Shown: in pieces, positions 7,769-17,814 of the stretch
Layout of the letters: every line of letters begins with the position of its first letter
Numbering within the stretch: position 1 is the first letter of the stretch
DNA from: UBA1952 sp965200035
GTDB taxonomy: Bacteria; Bacteroidota; Bacteroidia; Chitinophagales; Chitinophagaceae
NCBI GenBank assembly: GCA_965200035.1
Contig: OZ241334.1
Span: forward strand, 3,224,001 to 3,288,000
Length of the DNA stretch: 64,000 nt
Direction: 5' to 3'
The notes under the pieces: model-generated
Seen by the model: only the letters and a program-made list of their open reading frames with translations
Databases searched by the model: none
What the model was told of the DNA's origin: nothing
Position numbers and translations under genes: made by a program

Positions 7769-10700
7769 ATGTCCATATTTACATTGAAGAATACTTTTTG
7801 TTCAACCCTGCTATGTTTAACGTTGGGTACTGCATTTGCCCAAAACAAGCAATTGAATCTGCCAGCCGGGAAGGATAACTTTACCTCCTTTACCGCTGCC
7901 GCAAAAGAACAGGATGCGCGCTGGGCGCGGCTAAACAACGGTTATCAGAGTCATCCGGATGCGGGTGTAAAACCATTGATCCAGGACCCTACAGGCATGG
8001 TGGAGCTATACGCCCGCCGTACAGAAACCACTAAATATTTTATTGATCCGGCAAAGCCTTCCGCTTTTGTATTGGAGCAAAGCTCAGGCGCCATCCATTA
8101 CCGCAAAGACAATCAATGGCTCACTATTGACTCCAGATTATCAAAGCTCAGCAATGGTCTTCTGGAAGCAAGCCATCAGGAAGAGCCTGTGGGATTTGAC
8201 CTTCAGCGCAAGGCTTCTTACATCAAATCGGTAGATGGCACTGTATATTTCAATAAATGGGAGCTTTATGGCCGGAAAAACGGCGTGGATCAACTGCTTG
8301 CAAAAGCGGATTGGTCCAGCTATACAGCGGGTGATAATGGTTTGTATATCAGAAATATCTTTCCGGGTATGGATGCCAGCATGCGTGTACGTAAAGGCAT
8401 GATAAAGACCAGCTTCATCATCAACAGTAATCAGTTTGCCGGTTATTCCGACCTGTTCTTTAAAGATAATTTTCAGGCCAATGGCAGCTCCGCTCTGGCT
8501 TTTACAGGAGCGAATACTTCTTCTATCGGGAACGTAAATTACAAGGCCGGCGGAAAAAATATATTGCAGATCAGCAAAGGCATTGCCTATACGAAAACGA
8601 GTAGCCCGGAGCATGTTGGTTTCAGAGAGCTGCCTTACAATCTGGACAATAACAGGCTAGCAATCAGGCTTGAAACCAGCTATATCAACGATCAGCTGAG
8701 TTATGGCGCTGTAGTAGTAGATCCGGTAGTGCAAACTATTTCTACCCTTGCTAAGGCATCTATCACCGGCTCTATGAATTGCGGTTCCATCACCAATTCT
8801 TGCAACTATACAATACCGGTAATACCGCCGGCTAATGCAACGCTTGATTCTATCTGGATAAAATTCTCAATGATATTTCCGCCACCACTTAATGGTAGCA
8901 ATGCAAATTTCGCAATAGTTGCCCCCGGTGGTTGTGGCTCTACTACTCCGATATCAGGTAATGCGCTCTTCTTTGGTCCTGAAGTTATAACGCCTGATAG
9001 TGATAATCCGGCCAACACAACTACAGCCGGATTCTGGAATGCGCTCCAGACCATATTAAAGCCTTGTCTGATACCAAGCCCTACATCCTGTAGTCCTGCA
9101 GTGATGCCCTATACACTGAGATTCTGGAATACCTTCTGTCCTGCCAACCCTGCTGGCTGTAGTGATCTTTATGTGTCTGCCGGTATGGACTTCAGTATCC
9201 GTATCCGTGGCAATTCCATTGTTGTACCGGTTATCAATCGTTCTTCTGCTTCCAGCGTACCGCTCTGTCAGGGACAGAGCATCACGCTCACCAGAAATCG
9301 CGGATCAATCATAGGCCCTGTTACTTACCAATGGCTGCCTGATAATCAGACGACTTCATCTATTACTGTAACGCCATTAGCTACTACAAAATATACTTCT
9401 ATCCTTACGGATTCCTGTGGCAATACCTTTACAGATACGACTACTGTTGTAGTAATTCAACCGCCGGTAACGCCTGTCGTAGTATCACCAGTGCGCATCT
9501 GCCAGTTTGATGTACCTACGAGCCTGGCTTCCAGCGTGACTGGTACCAACCTCAGATGGTTTGCTACCGCTACCGGAGGTGTTCCCAGCACCGTTGCGCC
9601 GGTACCGCCAACCAATACGCCGGGCACCTTTAACTATTATGTTTCACAGATCAACTCTTGTAATGTAGAAAGCCCGCGTGCTCAGATAGTGGTGATTGTG
9701 AATGCGAAGCCATCGCCTCCGGGCGTGGTATCGCCGCTGCGCCTCTGCCAGTACGATTCGGTGGCCCTCACCGCCAACGGACAGAACGTGCGCTGGTACC
9801 TGCACCCCACCGGCGGCGGCGGACAGAGCCCCTTCATACCACCCACCGGCTCTACCGATGACTCTACCTTCTACTACGCCACACAGACCGTCAACGGATG
9901 CGAAAGTGACCGTACAAGATTGCTGGTCACCGTCACCTACAAGCCCAACGGCATCATCTCGGCTACCCGCGTCACCCTCTGTCAGGAAGAGACCGATTCC
10001 TTTTACTACTTCGGCAATGCACGCCCCGATGCCGTCTACAACTGGACCAACCCGCACCCTGCCACCACCGAGCTATCCGGTGCAGGCACCCAGGGACCCT
10101 ACATCGTGCGCTTCGACTCTGCCGGCACCTATAATGTTACCGTGCAGGTCAACAACCGCGGCTGCCTGTCGGACATCGCCACCCAGCCGGTGACCGTGCG
10201 CCCTTCGCCTGCGGTGACCTTCGATGCACCGGACCATGCCTGCGTGGGCGAGATCATCAACATTGCCTTAAGCACCATCTCCCCAATCATTGATTCCTTC
10301 CGCTATGACTTCGGTGACGGGGTGATCCGCTACGGCACAGCCACCGGCGGTCCTTATGGGGTGGTCTACAGCAGCGCAGGCCAGCGGGTGATCACTACCA
10401 CCGCTTATTCCAGAGGCTGTCCTTCGAGGATATCCGGCGATACTTTCCTGGTACACGCCCTGCCCGATGCGCGCTTCACGGTAACCGCCAATTCAGGCGA
10501 CAACACCTTCTGCACGGGCGACAGCCTGGTGCTGACGGCCAGAGAGACGGACAGCAATACCCACTTCACCTGGACCCCGGATAACTTCTTTGCCACCGGC
10601 AACCTGTACACGTCCAAGGGCTTTCTGTACAAGAGCGGCTACATCAGGCTGAGTGTGACCAGCGGGTTTGGGTGCAAATCCTCGGACAGCCTGTATGTGA

Positions 10701-11008
10701 AGACGGAGAGCTGCTGCCAGGTCTTCTTCCCGAATGCGTTTTCCCCGAACGGTGACACGCACAATGATGTGTTCCGCCCGGTATCGCGGGGTCATCACCA
10801 GGTGAAGACATTCCGGATTGTGAACCGCTGGGGTCAGGTGGTGTACGAGAGCCAGGATGAGGTGAGGGGCTGGGACGGCACCTACAACGGGAAGGCCCAG
10901 GACATGGGCACCTATTACTACTACCTGTCGTACCGCTGTGGCGAGGGGGGCGGAGAGGCGCCCGGTCAGCAGATCGAGGAGAAAGGTGAATTCCTGCTGA
11001 TCCGATAA
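7769..11008 (+). CDS. Large secreted Ig/PKD-domain protein with T9SS type B sorting (CHU_C) domain
   Basis: A 1079-aa exported protein. Residues 1-24 are a signal peptide ending TAFA before QNKQ. The first 300 or so residues form an unassigned domain. Tandem Ig-like modules follow, each opening with a line like SPVRICQFD / SPLRLCQYD. A PKD-like module (RYDFGDGV) lies near residue 845. The last 95 residues are the gliding-motility-associated CHU_C domain (FPNAFSPNGD, IVNRWGQVVY, GWDGTYNG, GTYYYYL), which directs export by the type IX system. The protein probably acts at the cell surface in adhesion. GC content rises sharply within the gene: hand-counted 60-nt rows give 48% at 8041 and 9121, 68% at 9781 and 60% at 10741. 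That suggests the 3' half has a different history. Confidence 0.9.
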   Translation: MSIFTLKNTFCSTLLCLTLGTAFAQNKQLNLPAGKDNFTSFTAAAKEQDARWARLNNGYQSHPDAGVKPLIQDPTGMVELYARRTETTKYFIDPAKPSAFVLEQSSGAIHYRKDNQWLTIDSRLSKLSNGLLEASHQEEPVGFDLQRKASYIKSVDGTVYFNKWELYGRKNGVDQLLAKADWSSYTAGDNGLYIRNIFPGMDASMRVRKGMIKTSFIINSNQFAGYSDLFFKDNFQANGSSALAFTGANTSSIGNVNYKAGGKNILQISKGIAYTKTSSPEHVGFRELPYNLDNNRLAIRLETSYINDQLSYGAVVVDPVVQTISTLAKASITGSMNCGSITNSCNYTIPVIPPANATLDSIWIKFSMIFPPPLNGSNANFAIVAPGGCGSTTPISGNALFFGPEVITPDSDNPANTTTAGFWNALQTILKPCLIPSPTSCSPAVMPYTLRFWNTFCPANPAGCSDLYVSAGMDFSIRIRGNSIVVPVINRSSASSVPLCQGQSITLTRNRGSIIGPVTYQWLPDNQTTSSITVTPLATTKYTSILTDSCGNTFTDTTTVVVIQPPVTPVVVSPVRICQFDVPTSLASSVTGTNLRWFATATGGVPSTVAPVPPTNTPGTFNYYVSQINSCNVESPRAQIVVIVNAKPSPPGVVSPLRLCQYDSVALTANGQNVRWYLHPTGGGGQSPFIPPTGSTDDSTFYYATQTVNGCESDRTRLLVTVTYKPNGIISATRVTLCQEETDSFYYFGNARPDAVYNWTNPHPATTELSGAGTQGPYIVRFDSAGTYNVTVQVNNRGCLSDIATQPVTVRPSPAVTFDAPDHACVGEIINIALSTISPIIDSFRYDFGDGVIRYGTATGGPYGVVYSSAGQRVITTTAYSRGCPSRISGDTFLVHALPDARFTVTANSGDNTFCTGDSLVLTARETDSNTHFTWTPDNFFATGNLYTSKGFLYKSGYIRLSVTSGFGCKSSDSLYVKTESCCQVFFPNAFSPNGDTHNDVFRPVSRGHHQVKTFRIVNRWGQVVYESQDEVRGWDGTYNGKAQDMGTYYYYLSYRCGEGGGEAPGQQIEEKGEFLLIR

Positions 11009-11062
11009 GCTGTAGCGTTGGCAGTCTGTGATCCACGAACAATAGTAACAACGATAACATCT

Positions 11063-11100
11063 GAGGGCTGTGCATTCAATGCACAGCCCTCTTGCTTTTA
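11063..11100 (+). terminator. Intrinsic terminator after the T9SS type B gene
   Basis: A 13-bp perfect stem beginning GAGGGCTGTGCAT (11063-11075) pairs with 11079-11091 around a 3-nt loop. The T-rich tail TTGCTTTT follows. Confidence 0.85.
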
Positions 11101-11197
11101 CTTTATAAGTTATGCTGTTCTATAAAGATTAACGATTGTTGCTCTTTTTATTTTGAAAATGAGTGTTTTATCTTCATTAAAGTTGCATATTTGATGC

Positions 11198-11902
11198 ATG
11201 AATTCCCTGACGAAACGAAATGCATCCGCTATCAAGCAGCTTAGCGAAGATGACCGTCCCCGTGAAAAATTAATTGCTAAAGGCCCGGCAGCATTAACCA
11301 ATACAGAACTGCTGGCTATTCTCATCAACAGCGGCACACCGGATCATTCCGCCCTTGAATTGGCGCGCATGATCCTTGCTCAGGCGCACGATAATCTGCA
11401 CGAATTGGGACGCCTCACGATTACCGAGCTAAAACGTCATAAAGGCATTGGCGAAGCACGCGCTATCGGCATTGCCGCAGCTCTTGAGTTTGGCCGCCGC
11501 CGCCAGATAGCGGATGGACTGTCGCGGCAGAGTATTACCAGTGCTGTGGATGCTGCGAGTATCTTCATTCCCCTGCTCAGCGACCTTACTCATGAAGCTT
11601 TCTGCGTGCTGTACCTCAATCAGGCAAATAAGCTGATACGCCATGAGATCGTCAGCAACGGAGGGCTTACCGATACGGTAGCAGATATCAGACTTATATT
11701 GAAGCAGGCTTTACTCATGAATGCCAATCAGCTCATAGTAGCGCACAATCATCCATCAGGCAATGCTACGCCCAGCGCAGCAGATAAGTCGCTTACCGGA
11801 AAACTCCGTGATGCAGCCAAATTTATGGATATAAAGCTACTGGATCATGTAATCATTGCCGGTACGCAGATACTCAGTATGGCAGAGGAAGGCCTGATGT
11901 GA
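11198..11902 (+). CDS. radC: RadC-family JAB-domain protein
   Basis: A 234-aa protein of the RadC/UPF0758 family. The N-terminal half carries a helix-hairpin-helix-like segment (LKRHKGIGEARA). The C-terminal JAB/MPN domain has the metal motif HNHPSG followed by the usual aspartate (SAADKSLTGKL). The historical DNA-repair role is doubtful, and the biochemical activity of the family is not settled. A near-consensus -7 box (CATATTTG) ends 4 nt before the ATG, which would leave almost no 5' UTR. Confidence 0.93.
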   Translation: MNSLTKRNASAIKQLSEDDRPREKLIAKGPAALTNTELLAILINSGTPDHSALELARMILAQAHDNLHELGRLTITELKRHKGIGEARAIGIAAALEFGRRRQIADGLSRQSITSAVDAASIFIPLLSDLTHEAFCVLYLNQANKLIRHEIVSNGGLTDTVADIRLILKQALLMNANQLIVAHNHPSGNATPSAADKSLTGKLRDAAKFMDIKLLDHVIIAGTQILSMAEEGLM

Positions 11903-11930
11903 GCATTCGGTAAAAGTGAACGTATTTAGC

Positions 11931-11938
11931 TAACTTTG
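11931..11938 (+). promoter_or_regulatory. -7 promoter box of the polysaccharide locus
   Basis: TAACTTTG is an exact TAnnTTTG match, 54 nt before the ATG at 11993. It would serve the three-gene set 11993-15365. Confidence 0.5.
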
Positions 11939-11992
11939 GACCTCTGTGCGGTCTTTTGAGATGAATATCCGAACCGCGCTTCCCATAACTTC

Positions 11993-12991
11993 ATGATCAG
12001 GATAGGTTTGTTTGGCGCCGGCCACCTCGGTAAGATCCATATGCAGCAATGGCTGCAGGTGAAAGATGTTCAGTTAACGGGCTTCTATGACCCGAATGAT
12101 GAATCGGCTGCGGCTGCAGAAGCCCAATATGGCGTTTCCCGTTACAACAGTGTTCAGGAGCTGCTTGATGCAGTCGATGCAGTAGATATCGTCACTACCA
12201 CCATTGCGCATTTTGAGCTGGCCAGGCAATGCCTTGAGCAGGGAAAGCACCTGTTTATAGAAAAGCCACTGGCCCATACGCTTGAGGAAGGCCGCGAAAT
12301 TGTGCGTCTGGTGCACGAAACGGGTGTTAAATGTCAGGTGGGGCATGTTGAGCGCTACAATCCGGCGCTCATAGCGCTGCGCGATAGTAAGCTTGAGCCT
12401 ATGTTCATCGAGGCACACAGGCTGGCGCAGTTCAATCCGCGCGGCACAGATGTATCCGTTATCCTCGATCTGATGATCCATGATATTGATGTGATCCTGC
12501 ATCTGGTAAAATCTCCTGTAGCCAATATATCGGCGAGTGGGGTAGCTGTAATGAGTGAGACGCCGGATATTGTGAATGCCCGTATTGAATTTAAGAACGG
12601 ATGTGTAGCCAACCTTACTGCCAGCCGTATCTCGCTCAAAAAAATGCGCAAGCTGCGCCTCTTTCAGCGCGATGCATACATAGGTGTGGATTTTCTGGAT
12701 AAGAAAACAGAAGTAATCAGGCTGCGGGAAGATGCCGGACAGGAGCAGGGAGCGCTTGACTTTCCAGTAGAGCTGGCAAATGGGCATCAAAAAATTGTTT
12801 CCATACAAATGCCGGAAGTCTTGCCGACTAATGCCATTCATGCTGAGCTAAGCGCTTTTGCTGAAAGCATCCGGGACGATGCACCGATTGATGTAAGCGT
12901 AGAAGATGGCTATGCCGCCATGGAAGTAGCCCATGCCATTCTGGAAAAAATGACCAGTCATTTACAGGAACATCATGTTTTAACTGCTTAA
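11993..12991 (+). CDS. Gfo/Idh/MocA-family NAD(P)-dependent sugar oxidoreductase
   Basis: A 332-aa oxidoreductase. The N-terminal Rossmann fold opens with GLFGAGHLGKIH, and the active-site strand is EKPLAHT (residues about 93-99), the family EKP motif. The C-terminal alpha/beta half carries HDIDVILHL. Members oxidise or reduce sugar or nucleotide-sugar hydroxyls. The genes that follow, a lipoprotein and a polyprenyl glycosylphosphotransferase, suggest a nucleotide sugar for surface polysaccharide, which is inference. The gap to the next gene is small. Confidence 0.88.
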   Translation: MIRIGLFGAGHLGKIHMQQWLQVKDVQLTGFYDPNDESAAAAEAQYGVSRYNSVQELLDAVDAVDIVTTTIAHFELARQCLEQGKHLFIEKPLAHTLEEGREIVRLVHETGVKCQVGHVERYNPALIALRDSKLEPMFIEAHRLAQFNPRGTDVSVILDLMIHDIDVILHLVKSPVANISASGVAVMSETPDIVNARIEFKNGCVANLTASRISLKKMRKLRLFQRDAYIGVDFLDKKTEVIRLREDAGQEQGALDFPVELANGHQKIVSIQMPEVLPTNAIHAELSAFAESIRDDAPIDVSVEDGYAAMEVAHAILEKMTSHLQEHHVLTA

Positions 12992-13034
12992 GTCGTTTTA
13001 TTTAATGAATTTTAGCGCATCTATTAAGAGTAGC

Positions 13035-13895
13035 ATGAAATACGCGTTTTTCATTCCCCTGATTGCGGCCTGGCTTGTATTGGCACAGGGCTGCAATATT
13101 ATTAACCCGGCAGAGGTAGTACCCACTTATGTTACTATTGATTCGTTTGCTTTTCAGGGCAATACATCCAGTACAGGGTCCAACTCACACCGCATCAGCA
13201 GCGTAGCCGTTTACCTGAACAATCAGTCTGTAGGCATTTTTGATCTTCCGGCTACTCTTCCGGTTATTCTTGACAAGCCCGGAAAGCTATTGCTCACGGC
13301 AGGCGTTAATTACAATGGTATGCACAGCTATCAGATACAATATCCGTTTTATCTGTCTGATACGGTGATGATACAGCCCGGTACCGATCCCAATGTAAGC
13401 AGAAAACTTACTCCTGTAGCCCGTTACAATCCTGCTGTATTATTCTCCTTCACTCAGGATTTTGAGAACTATGTATCTGCACCATTTATCAACGATGGCA
13501 GCGATACCAGCATTGGGGTGGGCAATGATCCTGCAGAAGCATTTGAAGGAAAGTACGGACTGATTGATCTAAGTTCACTGCAGGATTCCAGCGTTAACAT
13601 CACGCGCGATGCATTTTCCATGCCAGTGAATACCGACCTTTATCTGGAGATGGATTACAAGTCCAATATCCCCGTTACGGTCGGCCTTCAAACGACTTAT
13701 GCGGGCGATCTGGTTCGCGCTTATATCCTGGGGCTCAATCCACGCGCTACCTGGGGCAAGATATATATAGACCTGCGCACTTTTGCCAGCACCTATCAGG
13801 GAGGTACGTATCATTTAGTGCTGAGAGCTGACCGCACTTCCGGCACATCAGAAGGCAAAGTGTTTATTGATAATCTCAAGATCGTTCATTTCTAA
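13035..13895 (+). CDS. Predicted lipoprotein in a polysaccharide locus, function unknown
   Basis: A 286-aa lipoprotein counted from the ATG at 13035. A hydrophobic signal of about 19 residues ends in the lipobox LAQGC. An alternative in-frame start at 13005 would add ten polar residues. The body is beta-rich, with sorts of sequence seen in carbohydrate-binding or jelly-roll domains (DLYLEMDYKSNIPVTVG and KVFIDNLKI near the end). I cannot name the family. It lies 43 nt after a sugar dehydrogenase and 18 nt before a sugar transferase, so an envelope role linked to exopolysaccharide is plausible. Confidence 0.8.
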   Translation: MKYAFFIPLIAAWLVLAQGCNIINPAEVVPTYVTIDSFAFQGNTSSTGSNSHRISSVAVYLNNQSVGIFDLPATLPVILDKPGKLLLTAGVNYNGMHSYQIQYPFYLSDTVMIQPGTDPNVSRKLTPVARYNPAVLFSFTQDFENYVSAPFINDGSDTSIGVGNDPAEAFEGKYGLIDLSSLQDSSVNITRDAFSMPVNTDLYLEMDYKSNIPVTVGLQTTYAGDLVRAYILGLNPRATWGKIYIDLRTFASTYQGGTYHLVLRADRTSGTSEGKVFIDNLKIVHF

Positions 13896-13913
13896 GCAAC
13901 CATCTCGCTATCA

Positions 13914-15365
13914 ATGTCGGCTATATTCCGGGATCATACACGGGAAAATAATGGTATCAAACACCGGGGTGTACGAACGCTCGTGGTGCTTGACTATTTG
14001 GTGGCTGTGATTGCCTGGATGATCTTCTGGGCATACCGGATTGTACTGCTTGGCAAGGCTACTTTTGTAACGGCATGGCATTATCTGCTGCCCCGCGATC
14101 TGTTCTACGGCCTGCTGCTGCTGCCGATTGGCTGGATGATCCTCTATCTGCTCAGCGGCACCTATTTTGATGTGTACCGCAAGTCAAGGCTCTATGAGAT
14201 CAACCGGACACTGATATCTTCCATCATCGGCTGTGTGATCGTATCCCTGCTGGTATTTGCCGATGACGCCCGCGATTATTCCTGGTTCATTTCTATGACG
14301 GGAAGATACCTGCTTATCCATACTGCCTGGGTGCTTACGGCACGCCTGCTGCTGTTTAATTATAATAAACGCCGGCTGAGCGAGGGCAAAGTAGGATTTA
14401 ATACCATGATTATCGGCGGGAATGAAAATGCCATTGGCATCTATCAGCAGATACAGACCAGCCCGGTGCCGCTTGGCAATATTTTCAAAGGATTTATCTA
14501 TTCCAATAAAGAAGCGTCCAACGGTATGAGCAATTATCTGCCCCAGCTCGGCACGCTTAATGAGCTGGAATCGATCATTGATGAGCAGCAGGTAGAAGAA
14601 GTGATTATTGCGGTGGACTCTTCGGAGCATCACCTGCTGGAAATGGTGCTGACGCGGCTCAGTTACCGGCCGGTATATGTAAAAGTGCTGGCAGATACTT
14701 ACGACATCATTTCCGGTACGGTAAAGACCAGCAACGTGTATGATATTGGCCTGATTCACATTGATCCAAGCCTGATGCCCGACTGGCAGCGCGTATGCAA
14801 GCGCGCACTCGATATTCTCTGCTCACTGGCGGCCATGATTGTGCTGCTGCCTGTGTATCTATTTGCGGCTATCAAAGTCAAGCTATCGTCGCCGGGGTCG
14901 GTCTTTTACCGGCAGGAGCGCATCGGTCTTTTTGGCAAGCCATTCTACATTTATAAGTTCCGGTCTATGTACTTAGATGCTGAGAAGAACGGGCCTGCGC
15001 TGTCTTCTGATGAAGATCCTCGCATCACGCGCTGGGGCCGCATCATGCGTAAATGGCGCATTGATGAGCTGCCGCAATTTTATAACATTTTGCGGGGAGA
15101 TATGAGTCTGGTCGGCCCGCGACCTGAGCGCCGTTATTTCATCGATATTATTTCAGAGACCCGCCCGCACTACCGTTATCTGCACAAAGTAAAGCCCGGC
15201 CTTACCAGTTGGGGAATGGTCAAATACGGTTATGCAGAAAATGTGACTGAGATGATCCAGAGGATGAAATATGATCTGCTCTATATCGAAAACTGCTCAC
15301 TCGGCCTCGATCTGAAGATCATGGCTTACACCCTGATCGTACTGTTCCAGGGTAGGGGTAAGTAG
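13914..15365 (+). CDS. Exopolysaccharide polyprenyl glycosylphosphotransferase (initiating sugar transferase)
   Basis: A 483-aa protein of the WbaP/WcaJ polyisoprenyl-phosphate hexose-1-phosphate transferase group. The N-terminal half has about four membrane helices and a Rossmann-like domain (MIIGGNENAIGIY). A further helix then leads into the C-terminal catalytic domain. Diagnostic motifs are PGSVFYRQERIG, KFRSMY, WRIDELPQFYNILRGDMS and LVGPRPE. It attaches the first sugar phosphate to undecaprenyl phosphate on the cytoplasmic face of the inner membrane. No flippase, polymerase or further glycosyltransferase follows, so the rest of the pathway must be elsewhere. Confidence 0.92.
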   Translation: MSAIFRDHTRENNGIKHRGVRTLVVLDYLVAVIAWMIFWAYRIVLLGKATFVTAWHYLLPRDLFYGLLLLPIGWMILYLLSGTYFDVYRKSRLYEINRTLISSIIGCVIVSLLVFADDARDYSWFISMTGRYLLIHTAWVLTARLLLFNYNKRRLSEGKVGFNTMIIGGNENAIGIYQQIQTSPVPLGNIFKGFIYSNKEASNGMSNYLPQLGTLNELESIIDEQQVEEVIIAVDSSEHHLLEMVLTRLSYRPVYVKVLADTYDIISGTVKTSNVYDIGLIHIDPSLMPDWQRVCKRALDILCSLAAMIVLLPVYLFAAIKVKLSSPGSVFYRQERIGLFGKPFYIYKFRSMYLDAEKNGPALSSDEDPRITRWGRIMRKWRIDELPQFYNILRGDMSLVGPRPERRYFIDIISETRPHYRYLHKVKPGLTSWGMVKYGYAENVTEMIQRMKYDLLYIENCSLGLDLKIMAYTLIVLFQGRGK

Positions 15366-15486
15366 GCTTCCGTCTTGCTTGCCAAATACTTGTTTTTCCG
15401 TCTGTTCTATTTGCTGCGGCTGCGTTTTTGCGTTATCTTGGCTAAAGCATTTTTTATCGCGGTAAATTTCCCCCGCAGCGATTTTT

Positions 15487-17763
15487 ATGATTCATACCAT
15501 CGTTAACCAACACCTTGCCAGCCTTACCAACTGCGAAAGCGAGCCCATTCATATACCAGGCAGTATCCAGCCATTCGGTTTTCTGCTTGGCGTCAGGCGG
15601 GGGGTATTATTGATTGAATATTGCAGTGCCAATACAGATGCTTTCATTGGTGTAGTGCCACAGGATCTGTTGGGCAAGCCACTGGCTGAATTGCTTTCTG
15701 CCGAAGGGGTGATCCAGTTGCAGGAATATCTGTTCACCGAAGATGCATCAAGCGGTAATCCGTTTATCATCGGAATTAATGGAACAGTTTACAATGTTCA
15801 TACCAGGCATAGAAGCGAATTGCTGCTGCTCGAATTTGAGCCGAAGCCGGTAACTGAGCTTACACTGGCGCAGCTATACGGGCAGATGAAGCGCTTTACC
15901 CATGGCGCCGAACAAGCGGCGTCGCTGAAAGCGCTTAGCCAGATGATTGCCGAAGAAACCCGTGCCATTACAGGCTTTGACCGCGTTATGATTTATCGCT
16001 TCGATGCAGAATATAATGGTGAAGTGATCGCAGAAAGCAAACGGGAAGATTTGGATCCCTTCCTTAACCTGCATTACCCGCATACAGATATTCCCGTACA
16101 GGCCCGGCAGCTCTATCTGCAAAATCTGGTGCGCCTGATTGCGGATGTCACTTATGCACCGATTCCTATCCTTACCCTCAATGCCACAGCCGATCACAGA
16201 GCAGTTGATCTGAGTCATGCCGTACTGCGCAGCGTTTCTCCGATCCATATAGAATATCTGGCCAATATGGGCGTTGGCGCATCCTTCAGCGTATCGCTGG
16301 TACACGAAGGGCGATTGTGGGGCCTTATTGCCTGCCATCATTACAGTGCTAAAATATTACATCACCATACGCGACTCGCGGCACAGCTTCAGGGGCATTT
16401 TCTTACGTCACAGATCAAAGTGCAGGAGGCCAAAGATGCATACGACCGTACGCAGGCAGCGACCGCTCATCTGCAGCAATTAAAGAAGATACTGCTCAAT
16501 GCATCTGACTTTATTGAAGAGATTCACAGCAGCCGTCATCTTATACAGATGGTAAATGCATCCGGTGTTCTATTGGTGCATGATGGTGTATTCTATAAAA
16601 ACGGAATTGTACCGGATGATGCAGCCTTGGAAAATCTGGTGGGCTGGCTGGCTGCACATACCAATACCGGACATTTGCATACCCACCGGCTGATAGATAT
16701 ATACCCCAAAGCAAAAGAGCTGGGCGATGGCGCTGCTGGAATCATCTATCATTCATTGGGAGTATCAGAACTGAATTGCATGATCTGGTTCAGGCCGGAA
16801 GAAGCGCAAACCGTAGAGTGGGCCGGAAATCCCGAACAGGCCATGCTGGAAAAAACAAACGGCGTGCGGATATCGCCGCGTAAATCATTTGCTATCTGGC
16901 GGCAGGAAGTGCGCAACAAGAGTGTGGAGTGGAGTGGAGCTGAAATATCAGTAGCTGCATCGTTCGCCTATGCGCTTCAAAAGCAAATTCATTTGACCAT
17001 ACTGGCCCGTGATGAGGCACGCTACCGCAGGCTCAGTGAGCAGCTTACAGAAGCCAATGAAGAGCTGTCCAGGATCAACTGGATCAGCACGCATGACCTG
17101 AAAGAGCCTTTGCGGAAAATACAGATGTTTGGCTCCCGGATACTTGAGTCAGAGAAAGATCAGCTTTCGGAGATGGTTACCAGCTCAGTGTCACGGATGC
17201 GCGTTGCTGCCGGCAGGATGCAGACATTGATTGATGACATCCTGCTGTATTCCAAAATGAGTGTAAAAGACGGAGCCGCAGCGCCGGTAGCGCTCGATGA
17301 TGTGATAGATGGCATTCTTGCAGAGCTGGAAGATGATCTCGCTAAAATGACCATCCGAAGAGAATCATTACCGGTAGTGAAAGGCATCAATGTACAACTG
17401 TCCCAGCTATTCCGCAATCTGATCTCCAACGCACTGAAATTCGCAAAAAAAGATACACCGCTGACCTTAGATATTCAATGCACAGTAGTGCCGGCACCGG
17501 ACTTAAAAGAAGAACGCAAAGAAAGTGTGGGCCAATATTACCGGGTAAGCATTGCAGATAATGGCATTGGCTTTGAAGAGATTTACAGCAGTCGGATTTT
17601 TGATGTATTCCAGCGCCTGCATACCACTGAAGATTATCCGGGTACCGGTATCGGACTAGCCATTAGCCGCAAGATCATGCAGAACCATGAAGGCGCGATT
17701 ACTGCGGAAGGCAAAACTGGTGAAGGCGCTACATTCCATCTTTACTTTCCGGTAGATAACTGA
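15487..17763 (+). CDS. Bacteriophytochrome light-sensing histidine kinase
   Basis: A 758-aa soluble phytochrome with PAS, GAF, PHY and histidine kinase modules in order. Cys16, just before EPIHIPGSIQPFG, is the expected biliverdin attachment residue of bacteriophytochromes. The GAF domain has the TDIP motif (variant of PASDIP) and the chromophore histidine in DLSHAVLRSVSPIH. The PHY tongue carries PRKSFAIW. The kinase has H536 in STHDLKEPL, an N box RNLISNALKFA, and G boxes ADNGIGFEE and GTGIGLAI. It should sense red/far-red light through biliverdin. No heme oxygenase or response regulator is adjacent, so chromophore supply and output partner are elsewhere. A weak -7-like TATCTTGG lies at 15434-15441. 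Confidence 0.93.
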   Translation: MIHTIVNQHLASLTNCESEPIHIPGSIQPFGFLLGVRRGVLLIEYCSANTDAFIGVVPQDLLGKPLAELLSAEGVIQLQEYLFTEDASSGNPFIIGINGTVYNVHTRHRSELLLLEFEPKPVTELTLAQLYGQMKRFTHGAEQAASLKALSQMIAEETRAITGFDRVMIYRFDAEYNGEVIAESKREDLDPFLNLHYPHTDIPVQARQLYLQNLVRLIADVTYAPIPILTLNATADHRAVDLSHAVLRSVSPIHIEYLANMGVGASFSVSLVHEGRLWGLIACHHYSAKILHHHTRLAAQLQGHFLTSQIKVQEAKDAYDRTQAATAHLQQLKKILLNASDFIEEIHSSRHLIQMVNASGVLLVHDGVFYKNGIVPDDAALENLVGWLAAHTNTGHLHTHRLIDIYPKAKELGDGAAGIIYHSLGVSELNCMIWFRPEEAQTVEWAGNPEQAMLEKTNGVRISPRKSFAIWRQEVRNKSVEWSGAEISVAASFAYALQKQIHLTILARDEARYRRLSEQLTEANEELSRINWISTHDLKEPLRKIQMFGSRILESEKDQLSEMVTSSVSRMRVAAGRMQTLIDDILLYSKMSVKDGAAAPVALDDVIDGILAELEDDLAKMTIRRESLPVVKGINVQLSQLFRNLISNALKFAKKDTPLTLDIQCTVVPAPDLKEERKESVGQYYRVSIADNGIGFEEIYSSRIFDVFQRLHTTEDYPGTGIGLAISRKIMQNHEGAITAEGKTGEGATFHLYFPVDN

Positions 17764-17814
17764 TTTTTCATTTGGTAAATCCACCCGCTAAGACTTTCGA
17801 ATGAATTAAAAGAC

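Noticed and set aside
9702..10193. 163-aa plus-strand ORF inside the T9SS type B gene
   Set aside because: Composition is Ser/Thr/Pro/Arg-rich and reflects the GC-rich frame shift of the real gene; no start signal.
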